This document shows, one piece after another, positions 41,308 to 50,491 of a stretch of DNA of 64,000 nucleotides (the first letter of the stretch is position 1; each line of letters begins with the position of its first letter). The notes under the pieces were generated by a model. It was not told the origin of the DNA and did no database searches. It saw nothing but the letters and a program-made list of their open reading frames with translations. A program made the position numbers and the translations under genes. Source of the stretch: PoT sp049331405 (lineage in GTDB: Bacteria > Planctomycetota > Planctomycetia > Isosphaerales > Isosphaeraceae); the NCBI RefSeq assembly GCF_049331405.1, contig NZ_CP186274.1, positions 6,138,001 through 6,202,000 on the forward strand, written 5' to 3'.

Positions 41308-43185
41308 TCACAAACCAGGGGGTATCTTCGCGTCGAGGATACGCTGATTGGCCTCGTCGTCGGCGATGACCTGGACGTGGCAGCCGAGCATCTCGTCGGT
41401 GCTCCCCTCGCCGAAGAGCACCCGGCGCGGGGGATGGTTGGGGTTGGCCGGGTTCTCGGCCGAGTTGTCGTAATAGGCGACAACGTCGAGCCGCGTCCCT
41501 TTGGGCAGGGCCATCGGCCTGGCGAAGTGGTACTGCCCCTGCCAGTTGAAGTCCCAGTCGTTGACCCAGAGCATCGGGACGACCTGGCCCGACGGCAGGA
41601 TCGCCGTGAGGCTGATCTCCCGCATCAAGAAGTGACCGTGGGGCATCACCGAGTACGCGTGGGAGTCGGCCGGGAGCTTCGTCGTCAGCGCGATCCTGTG
41701 CCGCTTCTCACCCGGGGGGATGTCGATCTTGGCGGTCGTCAGCGAGATGTGCGTGATCGACCGCTTCGGGGGCGTCTTGCAGAAGAAGATACCGAGGCTC
41801 GACCGGTCGACCTCTTTCTTGCCGGTCCCGTGGTAGTGGATCATGAGGATGAGGTCGGACCCCTTGCGGACGATCTTGCCCACGTCAGGCGGCGGCAGTT
41901 GCGGGGTCGCTCCGGGAACCCAGGCGCCCAGCCCCGGCTTGGCGATGTCGGCGCCGCCCAGGGTCGGGAATCCGGGCAAGGGGTCGGCCTCGTCGCGGCG
42001 TCGGCAGTCGTTGGCAGGGTCGGAGTAGAACCGGGCGTGATGGACGACCTTGTGGTTGTCGGGCCGGAACTCCATCGCGGCGATGGCCACATCCTGGTCG
42101 AACGGCGATGGGATGACGAAGGCCCGGTAATAGTCGCCCGCGTCGGCCGGCACCTCGAAGGGCTCCGGCATCGTTACGACGAGGTCGGGTGCGCCGAGCT
42201 GCCAGCCCTCGGGGAATTTCGGCGGGGCCTTCGCCAGGCTCGGCTCCCCCTCCGGCGCCCCCTGCTCCGCCCAACGCGCGAGGGTGGCGAGCTCTCGACG
42301 GCTGAGCCGCCCCTCATCCAGGAAGCTGCCGTATCCGTGCTGGGCTTTCCACGGGGGCATCCGGCGCTCGGCGGCGATCTCGCTCAGGAAGGCCGCACGC
42401 TTGGCGGCATCCTTGTACGTCAGCAGGGGAAACGGGCCGACCTCGCCGGGGCGGTGGCAGGACGCACAATGTTTCCAGACGATCGGCGCCACATGCTCGT
42501 GGTACGTGATCTTCGCATCAGCGGCGAGGATCGGGGCGGCAGCAGGCAGGGGGCGGCCTTGCGTCTGCGTATCGGGCGCCTTCGAAACCGGGTCGCCTTT
42601 GACGGCCGCGACGATTGCCCCCTCGGCGTGGCCATCCGTATTGAGGGCCCCTCGATAGAGGACGTGTCCCTGGTTGTCGAGCACCGCGACGGCCGGCGTC
42701 GTCTTCACGCCGAGGTCCCCCGTCAGTTCCTGCGCCGGGTCCAGCAGCGTCGGGAAAGCAAACCCCTTGGCGAATCCGGCGTCCGTTTCCGGGTTCAGGG
42801 CGAAGAAGAAGGCCCCTCCCTTGCTGTGTCGCTGGTGGAGCCGCTGCATCTCGGCGTTCTGCGCCTCAGAGGTCGAGCCCTCGCGGCCGACCACGAACAG
42901 GACGATCGCCTTCGCCCCGGCCCAGTCGGAGAGGGCGTGTTCCTTGCCTGTCGCATCCTTGAGCACGAACGGCTCGACCGTCGCGGGGAGGACGGGGTCC
43001 TTCGGCTTGTGCTTCGAGAAGAGCCCGCCCGCGTAGGCGCCGATGCCGAGGGCGACCAGGGCGAGGGCCACGACGAGGCCTCGACGCCGCCGCCTGCGGG
43101 GCGTTGCCGGGACATCCGCCGATTGGAAGCGCTGCGAGAGTCGCTCGTTGTCGGCGGTCTTCGGCTCGACGTGTGGCTCGCTCAT
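41308..43185 (-). CDS. Redoxin / cytochrome c / type II copper monooxygenase-like fusion
   Basis: A 625-residue fusion. A membrane anchor sits at about 35-56 (GLVVALALVALGIGAYAGGLF). A thioredoxin-like (redoxin/AhpC) domain covers about 65-200, but the place of the catalytic Cys reads VVGREGSTSEAQ, so it cannot do thiol chemistry. A mono-haem cytochrome part has CASCH at 240-244. The C-terminal 300 residues resemble copper type II ascorbate-dependent monooxygenases: His-His in VVHHARFY (382-383), HYH at 450-452, and HGHFLM (516-521), the usual pair of copper sites. Such enzymes hydroxylate C-H bonds; the haem could feed electrons to copper (inference). ATG 43185 is backed by GAGGAGAG. It lies 56 bp downstream of an acyltransferase gene on the same strand. 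The substrate is unknown. Confidence 0.85.
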   Translation of the reverse strand: MSEPHVEPKTADNERLSQRFQSADVPATPRRRRRRGLVVALALVALGIGAYAGGLFSKHKPKDPVLPATVEPFVLKDATGKEHALSDWAGAKAIVLFVVGREGSTSEAQNAEMQRLHQRHSKGGAFFFALNPETDAGFAKGFAFPTLLDPAQELTGDLGVKTTPAVAVLDNQGHVLYRGALNTDGHAEGAIVAAVKGDPVSKAPDTQTQGRPLPAAAPILAADAKITYHEHVAPIVWKHCASCHRPGEVGPFPLLTYKDAAKRAAFLSEIAAERRMPPWKAQHGYGSFLDEGRLSRRELATLARWAEQGAPEGEPSLAKAPPKFPEGWQLGAPDLVVTMPEPFEVPADAGDYYRAFVIPSPFDQDVAIAAMEFRPDNHKVVHHARFYSDPANDCRRRDEADPLPGFPTLGGADIAKPGLGAWVPGATPQLPPPDVGKIVRKGSDLILMIHYHGTGKKEVDRSSLGIFFCKTPPKRSITHISLTTAKIDIPPGEKRHRIALTTKLPADSHAYSVMPHGHFLMREISLTAILPSGQVVPMLWVNDWDFNWQGQYHFARPMALPKGTRLDVVAYYDNSAENPANPNHPPRRVLFGEGSTDEMLGCHVQVIADDEANQRILDAKIPPGL

Positions 43186-43241
43186 CCCTGAACTCTCCTC
43201 AGCCTCAAGCCCTCCGGGGGCCAGGTCGCGTCCCGCCTACC

Positions 43242-44486
43242 TCATTTGGGTTTCGCGGTCGCCAGCGCGTTTGCTCGGGCCGGTTCCGTCGCCTTGGGCC
43301 CTCGAGCATCGTACATGAATCGATCCTTGAGCCGCAGGCAAGGTTCCTCGATCCATCGCCAGGAGGCGACCGCCATGACGTACGAGAGACCCATGAGCGC
43401 CAGGTCGGTCATCGGCGATCGGCCTCGGCCGCGGACGATCGTCAAGATGTCGGCGCCGAGCATCAGGGCGATGAAGTGGTAGAGATATAACCCGTAGCTG
43501 ATCGTCCCGATGCCCACGAGCCTCGGGCGCCTCAGCCAGGCGAGCGCGGGCCTGCCGGCGTGGGCGACGATCAGGCCGACGACCCCCAGGAAGGCCACGT
43601 TGATGGCGAGCACCGAGAAGGCGGCCCCCTTGGGAGGCTTGCCGAAGGTCGGGAGCCAGCCCCGGGCGACCACGTACGCGACGAATGCCAGGGAGCACGC
43701 GATCGCGACCGAGAAGCCCCGGCGATAGGCCGGCCGATTTTCGGCCGTCACCGGCCGGTCGGCGAGGATCGCGGCGAGCAGACCGCCCATCGCGAAGCCG
43801 TCGGCCCTCGCCAGCAGGAGCCAGCTATCGTAGTTCCGGGACCGGGCCCAGACCGAGACGCCCGCCAGGGCCAGCGACAGGGGAATCACCGACCGCTTGC
43901 CCAGCGCACAAACGAGCAAGGGCCAGATGATGTAGAACTGCTCCTCGTTGGCCAGGGTCCACAGGTGGGCGGCGTACGGGCTGAACTTCGGCAGCGCGCC
44001 CGACCAGTAGAGGGGCGTGTTCTGCGTGTAGGTCAGGTAGTAGAGCAAGCCATCCCAGCTTGTGACGGCGGGGAGGAACGGGCCCAGGGCAACCAGCGCC
44101 AGGACCGTCAGGTAATAGATGGGCCAGATGCGCAGACCTCTCCGGATGTAGAAATTCCGGAGCAGGTGGGTACTCCCTTGATACCGGATCAGGATCGATG
44201 TGATCAGGTAGCCGGAGAGGACGAAGAAGAGGTCCACCGACGCCCAGCCGAACGGCACGATCGTCGTCTTCGCGTGATAGACCAGGATCGTCAGGCAGGC
44301 GAGCCCGCGGAGGGCATCGAGTTCGGGGATGCGTGCCTGCGGCGCCTGGGATGCGCCCGGCTGTCCGGGGTCGACGCGGTAAGGGCGTTCGGTCCCCGCC
44401 TGGAGGCTCGACGCGCTCGCCTCGTTGCGGGATCTCCGGCGCCTGAGTCGGCCGAAGACCCCTTCGCTCTGGTGCGGGTCGCCCAT
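43242..44486 (-). CDS. Acyltransferase 3 family membrane protein (OatA/NolL-like)
   Basis: A 414-residue integral membrane protein with about ten helices. It starts with a basic N-terminal tail, then IPELDALRGLACLTILVYHAKT, the classic first helix with the catalytic-type His, and FGWASVDLFFVLSGYLIT. Further family blocks are LRNFYIRRGLRIWPIYYL, HLWTLANEEQFYIIWPLL and GTISYGLYLYHF. These proteins transfer acetyl or other acyl groups to sugars of the cell surface, antibiotics or peptidoglycan. No SGNH domain is fused at the C-terminus. The start ATG 44486 has a strong ribosome site (AAGGAGGG). It is first in a two-gene unit with the copper monooxygenase-like protein. Confidence 0.92.
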   Translation of the reverse strand: MGDPHQSEGVFGRLRRRRSRNEASASSLQAGTERPYRVDPGQPGASQAPQARIPELDALRGLACLTILVYHAKTTIVPFGWASVDLFFVLSGYLITSILIRYQGSTHLLRNFYIRRGLRIWPIYYLTVLALVALGPFLPAVTSWDGLLYYLTYTQNTPLYWSGALPKFSPYAAHLWTLANEEQFYIIWPLLVCALGKRSVIPLSLALAGVSVWARSRNYDSWLLLARADGFAMGGLLAAILADRPVTAENRPAYRRGFSVAIACSLAFVAYVVARGWLPTFGKPPKGAAFSVLAINVAFLGVVGLIVAHAGRPALAWLRRPRLVGIGTISYGLYLYHFIALMLGADILTIVRGRGRSPMTDLALMGLSYVMAVASWRWIEEPCLRLKDRFMYDARGPKATEPARANALATAKPK

Positions 44487-45390
44487 CCCCTACCCTCCTT
44501 GGTCTCGCGACGCCCCGCCATCCTTGGCACGAGCGGCTCGATTCGTACGGCTTTGCTCACAATGACTTCAAACTTATCGACGGTTGGAGAAAAGTCCTTC
44601 AGGAGTCCGTGAGCCGCTTCGCCGGATGTCGACCCGGGGAGCCCGGGGTCGCCGCCGCCTCTCGCGGTCGTCACCCCATGCAATCCCTACTCGGTCGTTA
44701 GCGATTTCGATGCGTTATCTGTGCCCGGAAACTCGCGGCTGGCTCCTCGATTCCTCCCCAATTCCTCGCACAATATCTACCAGGTCAAGTCTGTTAATTG
44801 TTAAATCGTAATGGTTTGCGGCAAGGTCGGTCGCGGTGATTTGGTCCTAGGGAAATCGTTGGAAAAATCCTCGGTTTTTTTATGTAATTAAGAATGTGAA
44901 CAGATTTGTTGTCGAGCTGGGCATCATTCCGACAGCCCAGATCATTGAAATGCAACGGCTGAGCCCGCCTTTGGTTCCGGGCCACGAATCGCGAAATCAA
45001 CGTCCTCCCTTCCCTCCGTTCACAGATTTCGTTCGAGAATTTGCCTATCTAACCTGGCTTTCGCCAACACGGCGCAGCATCCACGCATGGGGGATGGGTG
45101 CCCGAAATGTTGAAAGAGATGAGCTCGGGACGGCGGAGAGGACTTAACCTGAAAGCTCGCCAGTTATTGCGTCGATCTTGAGTGGCCCGGTGAGGGGCCG
45201 GGAACGTCCCCGGAATCGGTTTGAGGATCGCTAATTTGACGGATGCGTCAAGGCGACTTGCATAGCTTTCATTCCGCCTTAAGTCGAGGTCTGGTAAAAT
45301 CATCGTTTCGGGCCGATCAGGACCAACGCTTCCTCCCACTCCCACGGCCCGGGGGGTCAGGTGGAGGGAGGAGCCTCCAGGATCAGACGG
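44487..45390. other. 904-bp divergent intergenic region, partly AT-rich
   Basis: Between the acyltransferase gene (minus) and the next plus-strand gene there is a long gap. About 44770-44910 is AT-rich (TTAATTGTTAAATCG and a T run near 44874-44882), in contrast to the GC-rich flanks. I see two or three small open frames, all without ribosome sites and with implausible composition. Nothing looks like a transposon remnant. The gap should hold the promoters of both flanking units and may hide a small RNA, but no clear hairpin-plus-T-tract was found. Confidence 0.45.
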
Positions 45391-46134
45391 ATGAATCGTT
45401 ACATCTGCGATGCGGATGATTTTTATATTAATATGCATCTCAATACCGAGATGGAGCTCCCGACGAGCCGGGATACGGTCCTGCACTACTTCGAGCAGAT
45501 GAAGAAGGCCTTCCCCGACATGCGGAACTTCTACACCAGGGAGAGCGGGGACCTGGTGCTGGAGGGGGACAAGGAGCAGGACTCCTACCGCTGGCTGGCG
45601 ATCGAGTCGAAGCGGCTCTGCTCGGGGCACGTCAACCCCGAGAACTCGGAGGACGCCTACCGCCAGCACGAGCTGGTGCTCGAGGTCGCCCCGCATCTGC
45701 TGACGATCAGCCTCCTCGACTGCGAGGCGCTCGACATCATGTATGGCTTCGACTTCACCTTCGAGGGGAACCACGACGAGGTCGTGGTCGAGGCCCTGGG
45801 GCTCGGCCAGGGGCTGGAAGGCCTGCTCGAGGTCCCCGGCGGGCGCGTGCTCAACTACGAGCCGTCGGTCACCATGGCGCTCGACGAGAACTGCCGGCTC
45901 CAGTGCCGCCTCTCGATCGAGACCCGGACCGACCCGTACCAGGTCCGCACGGGGGATTTTTCGGACGATCAGATCAGCATCTATTTCACCGTCAGGCAAT
46001 ACTGGGGGACGGGCCCCGACTCGAGCTATCTCGAGTCGTTCCGCCGCCAGCGCGAGATCGGCGAGGAGATCATCCAGAGCAAGATCCTACCCAGGATCGT
46101 CCGGCCGCTCGCCCAGGCGATCGCGTCGCGCTGA
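45391..46134 (+). CDS. Conserved-looking soluble protein of unknown function
   Basis: A 247-residue protein without signal peptide or membrane helix. It is acidic and mixed alpha/beta: MNRYICDADDFYINMHLN, then TVLHYFEQMKKAFPDMRNFY, then strands such as YRWLAIESKRLCSGHVNP and HLLTISLLDCEALDIMYGFDFTFEGNHDEVVVEAL, and a C-terminal helical part EIGEEIIQSKILPRIVRPLAQAI. The well-spaced hydrophobic pattern and normal codon use argue for a real gene. I do not know a family name. ATG 45391 has AGGA at a suitable distance; an alternative upstream start at 45361 would add ten residues. Confidence 0.8.
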   Translation: MNRYICDADDFYINMHLNTEMELPTSRDTVLHYFEQMKKAFPDMRNFYTRESGDLVLEGDKEQDSYRWLAIESKRLCSGHVNPENSEDAYRQHELVLEVAPHLLTISLLDCEALDIMYGFDFTFEGNHDEVVVEALGLGQGLEGLLEVPGGRVLNYEPSVTMALDENCRLQCRLSIETRTDPYQVRTGDFSDDQISIYFTVRQYWGTGPDSSYLESFRRQREIGEEIIQSKILPRIVRPLAQAIASR

Positions 46135-46254
46135 GCCCGGCTCGAGGGCGCCCGCACGGGCCGGCGGATCCCCTCGGTGTTGAATCCTGACGGGGCGTGG
46201 CTAGGGATGACAGGCCTTCACGGATCCACTCTTATAAGGTTCGTCCATCAGCAA

Positions 46255-46284
46255 CCTCCGCTCCGTGTCAAGACGGGGCGGAGG
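46255..46284. terminator. Hairpin in the gap before the aminotransferase gene
   Basis: Arms 46255-46265 and 46274-46284 form an 11-bp stem with one G-T pair and an 8-base loop, 97 bp ahead of the aminotransferase start. Without a T run it could be a weak terminator of the preceding gene or a leader structure of the next. Confidence 0.35.
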
Positions 46285-46380
46285 CCTGTCGGACGCTCCG
46301 TTCGATCGGTCCGCAAGGAATCAGAAGACCCCATCGGCTCCTACGTCCGCCGCAATCGCGGTCTATCGTCGAGGAAATCA

Positions 46381-47652
46381 ATGATCAGGCTCAGCTCGCT
46401 GGCTCGCAACCTGACGGCGGAGACGGCGTTCACCGTCCTGGCCCTGGCACGCTCGTACAAGGCAAAGGGCAAGGATGTCGTCGAGCTCGAGATCGGCGAC
46501 AGCCCGTTCCCGAGCCCTCCCCACGCCAAGGCGGCCGGCATCAAGGCGATCGAGGAGAACCAGACGGGCTACGGCCCCAGCCTCGGCCTGCTCGACTTCC
46601 GCGAGGCGGCCGCCCGCTTCGTGAACGCCGAGTTCGGGTTCGACGTCACGGCCAACCACGTCGTCGTCGCCTCGGGGGCGAAGCCGTTCGAGCAGTACTT
46701 CGCCGAGGCCCTGCTCGATCCCGGCGACGGCGTCCTGATCTTCAGCCCCCATTTCCCGACCTACATCCCCAACCTCGAGCGACGAGGGGCCCGCGCGGTC
46801 CTGACTCCCTTGCGAGCTGAGGACCAGTTCCGGCCGCGAGCGAGCGCCGTCGCCGAGTTCCTGGCCAATGACCCGAAGCCCCGCGCGATCTTCCTGAACT
46901 CGCCGCACAACCCGACCGGCGGCGTCGCCACGCGCGACGACCTCAAGGCCATCGCCGACGTCGTGCGCGGGACCGACGTGATGGTCTTCTCCGACGAGCC
47001 GTACTGCCACATGGTCTGGCAGGGGCGCCACGAGTCGATCGGCTCCCTGCCGGGGATGCTCGACCACACGGTCGCCGCCTACACGTTCAGCAAGTCGTAC
47101 AGCATGAGCGGCTGGCGGATGGGCTTTGCCGTGGCGCATCCGGACGTCGTCGACGCCATGGGCAAGCTCATCAACACCACGGCCTCGTGTAGCCCGGCCT
47201 TCGTCCAGCGCGGGGCGCTCGCGGCGCTCGAGCAGGACGAGGCCACGCGGACCGACTATATGGAGCGGTTCCGCCGCAAGGTGGAGAGCCTCGCGTCGGG
47301 CCTGGCGAAGATCGAAGGGTTCCACGTCGCCCCGCCGGTCGGCACCTTCTACGTCTTCCCCGACGTCCGCCAGCTCTGCAACATGCACGGGATCACCTCG
47401 CACGGCCTGGCCCTCTACCTGCTGGAAGGGGCCGACGACGACTTCGGCGTGGCCTGCCTCGGCGGCGAATGCTTCGGCCAGGCGGGCCAGGGGTTCCTCC
47501 GCTTCAGTTGCGCCGAGGCCGACGAGCGGATCGACCAGGCCCTCGCCTTCCTCCCCAAGGCCCTCTCCAGGCCCGAGCCGATCGCGAAGTTCCTCGAGCG
47601 AAATCCGCAATTTTTGTTGACCACCCCCTACCCTCTGCAGTCTAACTCGTAA
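46381..47652 (+). CDS. PLP-dependent aminotransferase, class I/II
   Basis: A 423-residue fold-type I aminotransferase. Typical parts are the N-terminal VVELEIGDSPFPSPPHAKAAGIKAIEENQTGYGPSLGLLDFREA, the nucleotide-like loop VASGAKPFEQ, the turn LNSPHNPTGGVAT, the PLP-binding Asp and Tyr in VFSDEPYCHMVW, and the Schiff-base Lys in YTFSKSYSMSGWRMGF. These are hallmarks of aspartate/alanine-type enzymes that exchange amino groups between an amino acid and a 2-oxo acid. The specificity cannot be deduced. The start ATG 46381 is preceded by GAGGAA. The next gene, a D-aminoacylase-like amidohydrolase, follows on the same strand after 189 bp, which suggests amino acid catabolism as a shared theme (inference). 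Confidence 0.93.
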   Translation: MIRLSSLARNLTAETAFTVLALARSYKAKGKDVVELEIGDSPFPSPPHAKAAGIKAIEENQTGYGPSLGLLDFREAAARFVNAEFGFDVTANHVVVASGAKPFEQYFAEALLDPGDGVLIFSPHFPTYIPNLERRGARAVLTPLRAEDQFRPRASAVAEFLANDPKPRAIFLNSPHNPTGGVATRDDLKAIADVVRGTDVMVFSDEPYCHMVWQGRHESIGSLPGMLDHTVAAYTFSKSYSMSGWRMGFAVAHPDVVDAMGKLINTTASCSPAFVQRGALAALEQDEATRTDYMERFRRKVESLASGLAKIEGFHVAPPVGTFYVFPDVRQLCNMHGITSHGLALYLLEGADDDFGVACLGGECFGQAGQGFLRFSCAEADERIDQALAFLPKALSRPEPIAKFLERNPQFLLTTPYPLQSNS

Positions 47653-47841
47653 GGCGGCTCGATCGTCGCCGCCGACGGGCCAGAGAGCCCCGAGGTGGCG
47701 ACCCCACCGCCCGTATCGCCGATGGCAAGTCCGTTCAGACCTGAGGGTTGAGCGGACCTCCATCGGCCCACGCGCCTTGCAACCCCTTGGCGCCGAGACA
47801 ACCCCCACCCCACAACGCCCGCGACGGCAAGCGAGCCCGCA

Positions 47842-49404
47842 TTGAACTTCGACCTGATCATCAAGAACGGCTGGGTCATCGATGGAACGGGCGGGCCGGC
47901 TTACCGGGCCGAGATTGGGCTCCTGGACTCGATGATCGCCGACATGGGGCGGCTCGACGGGGCGACGGCCACGCGGGAGCTCGACGCCGAAGGCAAGTAC
48001 GTGATCCCCGGGTTCATCGACACCCACGTCCACGGCGACCTGATGCTCCTGACCGACCCGATCCACCTGCCGGCCCTCCGGCAAGGGGTGACGACCTACA
48101 TCATCGGCCAGGATGGCAGCTCGTTCGCGCCGGCGTCCCCGGCCACGCTCGACTACATGAGGCGCTACACGGCCGGGTTCAACGGCAACCCGCCCGACCT
48201 CGAGTACTTCTGGTCGACGATCCCCGAGTACCTCGCCCGGTTCGATCGCACCACGGCGCTCAACGTGGCCTACCTGATCCCCAACGGCAACGTCCGGATG
48301 GAGGTGATGGGCCTCGACCCTCGCCCCGCGACCGACGCCGAGATCAAGGCGATGCAGGCCATCGTCCGCGAGGGGATGGAGGCCGGGGCCGTCGGGCTCT
48401 CGACGGGGCTCGAGTACATCCCGAGCCGCTACGCCGACACCCGCGAGATCAGCGCCCTCTGCGAGGCCATCGCGCCGATGGACGGCGTCTATGTCACGCA
48501 CATGCGGGCGTACGGGCTCGATGCGGCCGTCGGCATGCACGAGGTCTACGAGATCTCCAAGGCCACGGGGGTCGCCTCGCACATCTCGCACTACAACGGC
48601 CCGGCCAACCTGCTGCTCCCCCTGATCGACGAGGGGCGGGCGCTCGGGCTCGACCTGACGTACGACACCTACCCTTACCTGAAGGGGAGCACGATCCTGG
48701 GGATGATCGCCCTGCCCCCCTGGGTGCAGGAAGGGGGGATCGAGGCGACGGTCGAGCGGCTCTCGGATAAGGCGGTCCGCTCTCGTCTGAACCAGGAGTG
48801 GTTCTCGAAGCCCACCCCCTACCCGCTCGAGACCACCACGATCACGATGACCGCGAACCCCGACTGGCGCTGGGCCGAGGGGATGACGGTCACGGACGCC
48901 GCCAGGCGAGCCGGCATGGCCCCGGGCGACTTCGTGTGTGAGAGCCTGATCGCCTCGGGCATGGCCGTCGGCATCTTCGGCTTCCGCGCCGGGGTCCGGA
49001 CGGACGAGGACGTCCGGGCCATCCTGCGGCACCCCGCCCACATGGCCGGCTCCGACGGGATCTTCTGTGGCTCGTCCCCCCACCCGCGTGGCTGGGGCGC
49101 CTACGCCCGGTTCCTGGGCCACCACACGCGCGAGCTCGGCGACTACAACTGGCCCGAGGCGATCACCCACCTCGCCACCCACGCCGCCAGGCGCTATCGG
49201 CTGACGGACCGAGGCATCCTCCGCCCCGGCTTCGTCGCCGACATCGCCATCTTCGACCCCGCCACCGTCATCGATAAATCCACGTATGCCCACGGCCGGA
49301 CCCTGGCCGAGGGCGTCGACCACGTCCTCGTCAACGGTACCCTCGTCCTCCACAACGGCGAGCCCACCGGCGCCACCCCGGGCCGGGCCCTGCGACGGGG
49401 TTGA
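47842..49404 (+). CDS. D-aminoacylase-like amidohydrolase
   Basis: A 520-residue metal-dependent amidohydrolase. It opens with FDLIIKNGWVIDGTGGPAYRAEIGL, the beta-sandwich start of N-acyl-D-amino-acid deacylases. The metal motif DTHVHGD follows (H-x-H), with GLSTGLEYIPSRYADTREI in the middle, the later His in VTHMRAYG and HISHYNG, and the catalytic Asp in AGSDGIFCGSSPHPRGWGAYARFLG. The C-terminal strands LRPGFVADIAIFDPATVID are typical. Members release D-amino acids from N-acyl or dipeptide substrates. The start is TTG 47842, with only a weak ribosome site; no ATG nearby fits the family start. No signal peptide is visible, so it is cytoplasmic. Confidence 0.9.
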   Translation: MNFDLIIKNGWVIDGTGGPAYRAEIGLLDSMIADMGRLDGATATRELDAEGKYVIPGFIDTHVHGDLMLLTDPIHLPALRQGVTTYIIGQDGSSFAPASPATLDYMRRYTAGFNGNPPDLEYFWSTIPEYLARFDRTTALNVAYLIPNGNVRMEVMGLDPRPATDAEIKAMQAIVREGMEAGAVGLSTGLEYIPSRYADTREISALCEAIAPMDGVYVTHMRAYGLDAAVGMHEVYEISKATGVASHISHYNGPANLLLPLIDEGRALGLDLTYDTYPYLKGSTILGMIALPPWVQEGGIEATVERLSDKAVRSRLNQEWFSKPTPYPLETTTITMTANPDWRWAEGMTVTDAARRAGMAPGDFVCESLIASGMAVGIFGFRAGVRTDEDVRAILRHPAHMAGSDGIFCGSSPHPRGWGAYARFLGHHTRELGDYNWPEAITHLATHAARRYRLTDRGILRPGFVADIAIFDPATVIDKSTYAHGRTLAEGVDHVLVNGTLVLHNGEPTGATPGRALRRG

Positions 49405-49614
49405 GCCCGAGCAGGCATTATCGAGGGGTCCCTCGAGATTCGATGCGCCTTGGCACGAGATCCGCTTGCCCTGATGACCTCAGGCGCAGGCGGTTCGCGG
49501 CCATGCGCGCCTCGACGGTCAGGATCCGCCACAAAATTGCGGTTGCTCAGGCCAAAAACATCTTGAGGTCTGGTGCAATCTGCATCGAGCATTCATCTTG
49601 CAAGGGGCCTGAAC

Positions 49615-50376
49615 GTGCGCAGTGGGCATCCTCGGGATATTCGTGTGGGATGTGCGGGGTGGTCGATCCCGAAGGAGCACGCCGCCGCATTCGACAAGGA
49701 AGGGAGCCATCTCGAGCGATACGCCCGGATGCTCCCGGCTGTGGAGATCAACTCGTCGTTCTACCGCCCGCATCGACCTTCGACCTACGCGAAGTGGGCG
49801 GAGGAGACGCCCGCCGATTTCCGGTTTTCAGCCAAGGTGCCGAGGGAAGTCACGCATACGCGACGCCTCGTCGACGCAGACGAACCGCTCGGGCTATTCC
49901 TGGACGAGACCGCCGAGCTCGGCGAGAAGCGAGGCCCGCTCCTGGTGCAGTTGCCGCCGAGCCTGCGGTTTGAGCCGAAGGTCGTCGACACCTTCTTCGC
50001 CTCCTTGCGAGGGCGGTTCGACGGTCTCCTCGCTTGCGAGCCGAGGCATAAGACCTGGTTCTCGCCCGAGGCCGAGGAATTGCTCGCGAGCTACGAGGTG
50101 GCGAGGGTGGCGGCGGACCCCGCCGTCGTCCCCTCCGCCGCGGAGCCCGGTGGCTGGCCCGGCCTGCTCTATTTTCGGCTCCACGGTTCGCCCGAGATGT
50201 ACTACTCGCCCTACGAGCCCGAGGCGCTCGAAGCGATGTCGAAGCGGCTCGCCGAGGCGTCCACCTCGACTCCATGCTGGTGCATCTTCGACAACACGGC
50301 CCTTGGCGCCGCAACGGTCGACGCGTTGACCGTCTGGGATCGCCTGCAGGCCTCGGGTCGGCGGGCCCGTTCCTGA
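49615..50376 (+). CDS. DUF72 (YecE-like) protein
   Basis: A protein of about 253 residues with the DUF72 TIM-barrel pattern: IRVGCAGWSIPKE, LERYARMLPAVEINSSFYRPHRPSTYAKWAEETPADFRFSAKVPREVTH, GPLLVQLPPSLRF, and late YFRLHGSPEMYYSPYEPEAL followed by CWCIFDNTALGAATVDAL. The function of DUF72 proteins is not known. I prefer GTG 49615 as start because AAGGGG precedes it at proper distance and the family begins right after; a GTG at 49573 would add 14 residues. Upstream, at 49405-49614, there is only a short hairpin (49421-49436) and no gene. Confidence 0.9.
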   Translation: MRSGHPRDIRVGCAGWSIPKEHAAAFDKEGSHLERYARMLPAVEINSSFYRPHRPSTYAKWAEETPADFRFSAKVPREVTHTRRLVDADEPLGLFLDETAELGEKRGPLLVQLPPSLRFEPKVVDTFFASLRGRFDGLLACEPRHKTWFSPEAEELLASYEVARVAADPAVVPSAAEPGGWPGLLYFRLHGSPEMYYSPYEPEALEAMSKRLAEASTSTPCWCIFDNTALGAATVDALTVWDRLQASGRRARS

Positions 50377-50491
50377 CGAATGAAGTTCCAGGTTTGGAGG
50401 ATCGCGACGAATTCGCGGAAATGGTCGAGAGGGTTTGCGGGTTGGCTCCCTTATTCTTGGTAGACACTCCGCAACCCGAGGGGCGAGGACC

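Noticed and set aside
44896..45147. 83-codon plus-strand frame in the long gap
   Set aside because: No ribosome site and no recognisable features; the composition fits non-coding DNA.
45480..46134. Possible secretion chaperone or YbjN-like assignment of the 247-residue protein
   Set aside because: Overall size and hydrophobic pattern are only loosely similar and no family motif could be identified, so it was left as unknown.
49421..49436. Short hairpin tcgaggg/ccctcga after the amidohydrolase gene
   Set aside because: A two-base loop and no T tract; too small to call a terminator.
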